A DNA stretch of 64,000 bases from Lepagella muris (GTDB taxonomy: Bacteria; Bacteroidota; Bacteroidia; Bacteroidales; Muribaculaceae), in NCBI RefSeq assembly GCF_004793975.1, contig NZ_SRYB01000012.1:55924-119923 (forward strand), given 5' to 3'. The notes beneath the pieces were generated by a model. That model was given only the letters and a program-made list of their open reading frames with translations, made no database searches and had not been told where the DNA came from. Below, in pieces: positions 61,181 through 64,000 of this stretch (the first letter of the stretch is position 1; every line of letters starts with the position of its first letter). A program made the position numbers and the translations under genes.

Positions 61181-63481
61181 ATGCGAATTAACCATAACCT
61201 GCAGCATGCAGCGATGCTTCTCGCCGCGCTTTTCATTTCAACCGGACTTTATGCCCGCGACATTACAGTGATAATCAATCCCCCCGGCATCCCTGTCACT
61301 TCGGGAACCTGCATGCTCTACGGGGAACACAATGATTCCGTGGGGAGTGTCAGGATAAATGACAGGGGTATCCTGTCGCTGCCGGATTCCGGTTTTGCAA
61401 AGATCATGGTCGATGCCGAGAATTGTTCCCCAAGACTGATAGAGATAGGCGCACACCCATCCGACACAATCGTACTGAAACCCGCCGCACTTCTAAGTGA
61501 GGTTGTCATAACCCCCGAGAATGTCAAGGATTTTGGCGACCGCCTGTCCTACCGTATCCCGATGGCAGATATGAACCGTTATCCCAACTTCTACCAGGCA
61601 TTGAACGAGATTCCCCATCTTACGGTGCTTCCATCGGGAGGTGCATTCTATGAAGGTGGCAGTGATGTGAGATTCCTGCTCAACGGGGTCGAGACCACCA
61701 TGTCGGAGCTGCAGACGGTCTCAAAGGAGGATATCTCCAGGATAGAGCTTTACCGAAATCCACCGGCCCGGTTTGCCGCGCAAGGTATTGCCACGGTGGT
61801 TGACGTGCGCACAAAATCCAAGCTTCACGGAGGGAATTTCGGGATGGATGTGGACCAGGCATTCTATCCATTGAAAGGATACAACTCCGCGGCGTTCTAT
61901 TACAACTACAGCCGGTCTCGGTTCTCGCTGCTCTATTCCGGAGGGAATGCCCACTATGACAAGTACAGGCAGAACGAGCGTCTGTCATACAGCCATGACG
62001 GTGTGGATTACGAGAAGGTAAAGAGAGGCCTTGATTCCAAAAGCGATGACGACAACAATAATCTGTCCCTATCCTTTCAGAACAACAGGGAGGGGAACTA
62101 TCTCTATAATCTTCAGGTTGGTGCGTCGTGGAACCGGCTGAATGAGAATGTACGTCAGTCTGTCACATCAAATCTCGGTGAATATGATGCGCACAATTTC
62201 CTGAAGTCGAACTACAACAAATACAATGTCGCGAACTATTTCGAGAAGCAGCTTGGTGAAAACAAGCGGTATGGTGTGATTCTTGGGAATGTCAACTACC
62301 AGCACTTTGATACAAAGTACACCTCCTCATACCGGGAGTTTGCAAAAGACGGGAGGCCGGATGCCATGGACTCGCATTCAGAATATGACACAAACCTTGA
62401 TGGTGTGTTCGGAGAGGTGCAGTATGAGTTGCCTAAAAATAAGGCCGGCTATCTGTCGGTCGCCGTGTTCGATTCCTACAAGCACAGCCGCTATGTGGAC
62501 GCTGTCACCCCATTCTACAAGACCACCAACACATTGGGGATGAACGCCACATGGATCGGTAACTGGAAACAGCTGCGTTGGTATGCGGTGATGGGGGTTT
62601 CCGCATACCACATCTCCACAAGCTTGCTGGAGAAGCCATACGACATGGTTTTGCCGTCACCGCGCCTGCAGCTCACGTGGCGTCCGCGATGGGCCTTCCA
62701 ACTGATAGGCGGATACTCATATACGGGCAGTGTCCCGAGCATAGCCCAGCTCAGTGAGACGGAACAGTGGCTCGACACGCGTCTCGTGTATCATGGCAAT
62801 TCCCTCCTCAGTCCATACAAGGAGCATTCTCTCTACCTTCAGGGTAACTTCAACAACCGCTACGCGTATGCGTCGTTGCGTCTGGGCTATACCAACTCGC
62901 CGGATATGATATGCAGCCAATATACCGCAACCGACAGATATATGCTTGAGACAGTGGTCAACCTTGACAGGTACGAGGCACTTACAGGGCAGTTTGACAT
63001 GACAATATGCCCTTTGGGCAACAACAAGCTTACATTCTGGAATCGTGTGATCCTTGCGGAGGTAAACGGAAAGAATCCCCAATACAGCTGGAAGGGACAC
63101 AGGTTCCAATGGATGTCGCAGCTGGCGCTGAACCTTGACAGATGGTCATTCTCCGCTTTCTATCAGTATCCCGGGAAAATAGCCGACGGGCAGCTGATCC
63201 GTCCAAGGGCGGAATGCTGGTATGTCATGGCATATTTCCGTCCTGTGCCGGATCTGTCGGTGGGACTCAAGTGGTTCATGCCTTTCGGGAAGGGTTTCCG
63301 CGAGAGCGAGTATACCGTCAGCGATGCACCTGTCTACGCCGAGAGGGGATGTGATATCCGTGATGGCGCCAATTATGTCTCACTGCTGTTTTCATGGAAT
63401 ATCTCGTTCGGCAGGAACAAGAACAGGGCCCGTCCACAATTCTCCAATGGGGATAACGATTCGGGTCTTTTGCATAAATGA
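61181..63481 (+). CDS. Outer-membrane beta-barrel protein, TonB-receptor-like
   Basis: This 766-residue protein has a signal peptide (about 1-25, ending YAR), a short carboxypeptidase-regulatory-like domain (to about 105), a plug-like segment (NFYQALNEIPHLTVLP, VRFLLNGVETTMSELQTVSKEDISRIELYRNPPARF) and a C-terminal barrel of the OMP_b-brl_3 type ending in aromatic strands (YVSLLFSWNISFG). I see no TonB box. Its place between the maturase and exporter suggests passage of the mature peptide across the outer membrane, or its re-uptake or sensing. The stop overlaps the next ATG. Confidence 0.82.
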   Translation: MRINHNLQHAAMLLAALFISTGLYARDITVIINPPGIPVTSGTCMLYGEHNDSVGSVRINDRGILSLPDSGFAKIMVDAENCSPRLIEIGAHPSDTIVLKPAALLSEVVITPENVKDFGDRLSYRIPMADMNRYPNFYQALNEIPHLTVLPSGGAFYEGGSDVRFLLNGVETTMSELQTVSKEDISRIELYRNPPARFAAQGIATVVDVRTKSKLHGGNFGMDVDQAFYPLKGYNSAAFYYNYSRSRFSLLYSGGNAHYDKYRQNERLSYSHDGVDYEKVKRGLDSKSDDDNNNLSLSFQNNREGNYLYNLQVGASWNRLNENVRQSVTSNLGEYDAHNFLKSNYNKYNVANYFEKQLGENKRYGVILGNVNYQHFDTKYTSSYREFAKDGRPDAMDSHSEYDTNLDGVFGEVQYELPKNKAGYLSVAVFDSYKHSRYVDAVTPFYKTTNTLGMNATWIGNWKQLRWYAVMGVSAYHISTSLLEKPYDMVLPSPRLQLTWRPRWAFQLIGGYSYTGSVPSIAQLSETEQWLDTRLVYHGNSLLSPYKEHSLYLQGNFNNRYAYASLRLGYTNSPDMICSQYTATDRYMLETVVNLDRYEALTGQFDMTICPLGNNKLTFWNRVILAEVNGKNPQYSWKGHRFQWMSQLALNLDRWSFSAFYQYPGKIADGQLIRPRAECWYVMAYFRPVPDLSVGLKWFMPFGKGFRESEYTVSDAPVYAERGCDIRDGANYVSLLFSWNISFGRNKNRARPQFSNGDNDSGLLHK

Positions 63482-64000
63482 TGGACAGGTTTCGCGTGGT
63501 CAGACAGCATGACGGCATGCAGTGTGGCGTGGCATGCATGGCGATGATATGCCGGCATTATGACAAAGGGCTTTCCATATCCTGGTTGGAAAGTCTATGT
63601 CATGCTTCCAGGGAGGGTGTGTCGTTGAAGGCCCTTCATGACCTGAGCATTGAATTGGGTATGGATTCGGTTGCCGGGAAAGTGTCTCTTGACGATTTGT
63701 ATGAGGTTCCGTTGCCCTGCATCCTTCATTGGAACCAGAATCATTTTGTGGTTCTTTACAAGATAAGTGACAGGCATACCCGTTTCTGGATAGCGGATCC
63801 GGGTAAAGGGAAATACAGGTGTGATATCAAGGAAATGAAACAGCATTGGATATCCACAGAGAGTAATGGCGTTGAGAAAGGGATTGCCATGTTCCTTGAA
63901 CCGAACGATAGGTTCGGCAGCATAAGGGAGGGGAAGCCGGAGCGACGTTCCTTCCGTTTCATGATGGGGTATCTGCGGCAATATAAGAGGTATTTCTTTC
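63478..64000 (+). CDS. C39-peptidase exporter, probably ABC type (N-terminal part, cut by window edge)
   Basis: The first 174 residues show a complete C39 cysteine peptidase: oxyanion Gln10, catalytic Cys16 (in the QHDGMQCGVACMAM block), His89 (NHFVVLYKI) and Asp107 (IADPGKG). The sequence then runs into a basic segment (about 150-174, with RSFRFMMGYLRQYKRYFF) leading to the first membrane helix. Peptidase-containing ABC transporters cut double-glycine leaders and export the product, matching the precursor's Gly19-Gly20. The ATG at 63478 shares ATGA with the previous stop; ATG 63481 is also possible. ATPase domains lie beyond the window. Confidence 0.88.
   Translation, partial: MMDRFRVVRQHDGMQCGVACMAMICRHYDKGLSISWLESLCHASREGVSLKALHDLSIELGMDSVAGKVSLDDLYEVPLPCILHWNQNHFVVLYKISDRHTRFWIADPGKGKYRCDIKEMKQHWISTESNGVEKGIAMFLEPNDRFGSIREGKPERRSFRFMMGYLRQYKRYFF

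Overview
The window looks like a chromosomal segment of a Bacteroidales bacterium, and its moderate GC and gene content would fit the gut family Muribaculaceae (family placement is inference). Bacteroidales markers include about a dozen promoters of the TTTG-N19-21-TAnnTTTG type, a fused murF-alr gene, class III fructose-1,6-bisphosphatase, an ftsX-DUF3098-uppP-truB-queA run, DUF4831 and DUF1573 proteins, and an arginine operon with the N-succinylornithine type of transcarbamylase. I found no rRNA, tRNA, insertion sequence or CRISPR array.

Layout. 0-3.8 kb (minus strand): recQ (cut by the window edge), a CMP-nonulosonate synthetase, an ATP-grasp enzyme, a LegB-like 4,6-dehydratase and a GNAT lipid N-acyltransferase. 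4-9.9 kb (plus): two DUF1573 secreted proteins, meaB, an acyl-CoA synthetase and prfB. 10-14.1 kb (minus): fbp, a small lipoprotein and a Wzi-like outer-membrane protein. 14.4-28.6 kb: a surface-polysaccharide locus with a WecA-like initiator, Wza, Wzc, PHP phosphatase, glycosyltransferases, acyltransferase, a reversed wzy-wzx pair, another glycosyltransferase and, beyond a class II aldolase gene, a UDP-glucuronate 4-epimerase-like gene. Its centre (about 19.7-24.8 kb) is visibly AT-richer. 28.7-39.5 kb: nnr, DUF4831, xseAB, murF-alr, surE, mtaB and a glycosyltransferase, plus a candidate small RNA near 36 kb. 39.6-44.1 kb (minus): lactate permease and lutCBA for lactate oxidation. 44.4-52.6 kb (plus): an eight-gene arginine operon (GNAT, argG, C, D, F', B, E, H) that probably runs through N-succinylated intermediates. 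52.8-56.9 kb: ftsX, DUF3098, uppP, truB, queA.

The most interesting part is 57.0-64.0 kb, a peptide natural-product (RiPP) cluster cut by the right edge. It has a membrane-anchored TPR regulator with a degenerate C-terminal helix-turn-helix; a 64-bp interrupted palindrome before a near-perfect promoter; a small exported DUF3244-like protein; a 75-residue precursor with a double-glycine leader and three Cys-Asn-Cys...Gly-Ala-Ala-Gln repeats; a hairpin that may limit read-through; a radical SAM/SPASM enzyme with an RRE-like N-terminus; a TonB-receptor-like outer-membrane barrel; and the start of a C39-peptidase (probably ABC) exporter. The proposed order is expression of the precursor, radical cross-linking of its Cys-rich repeats, leader removal after Gly-Gly with export by the C39 transporter, and passage or uptake at the outer membrane through the barrel.

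Start codons were moved inward from the longest open frame where homology, a signal peptide or a 4-bp ATGA overlap gave a better choice. Functions rest on recognised motifs and recalled family knowledge; no database search was run.
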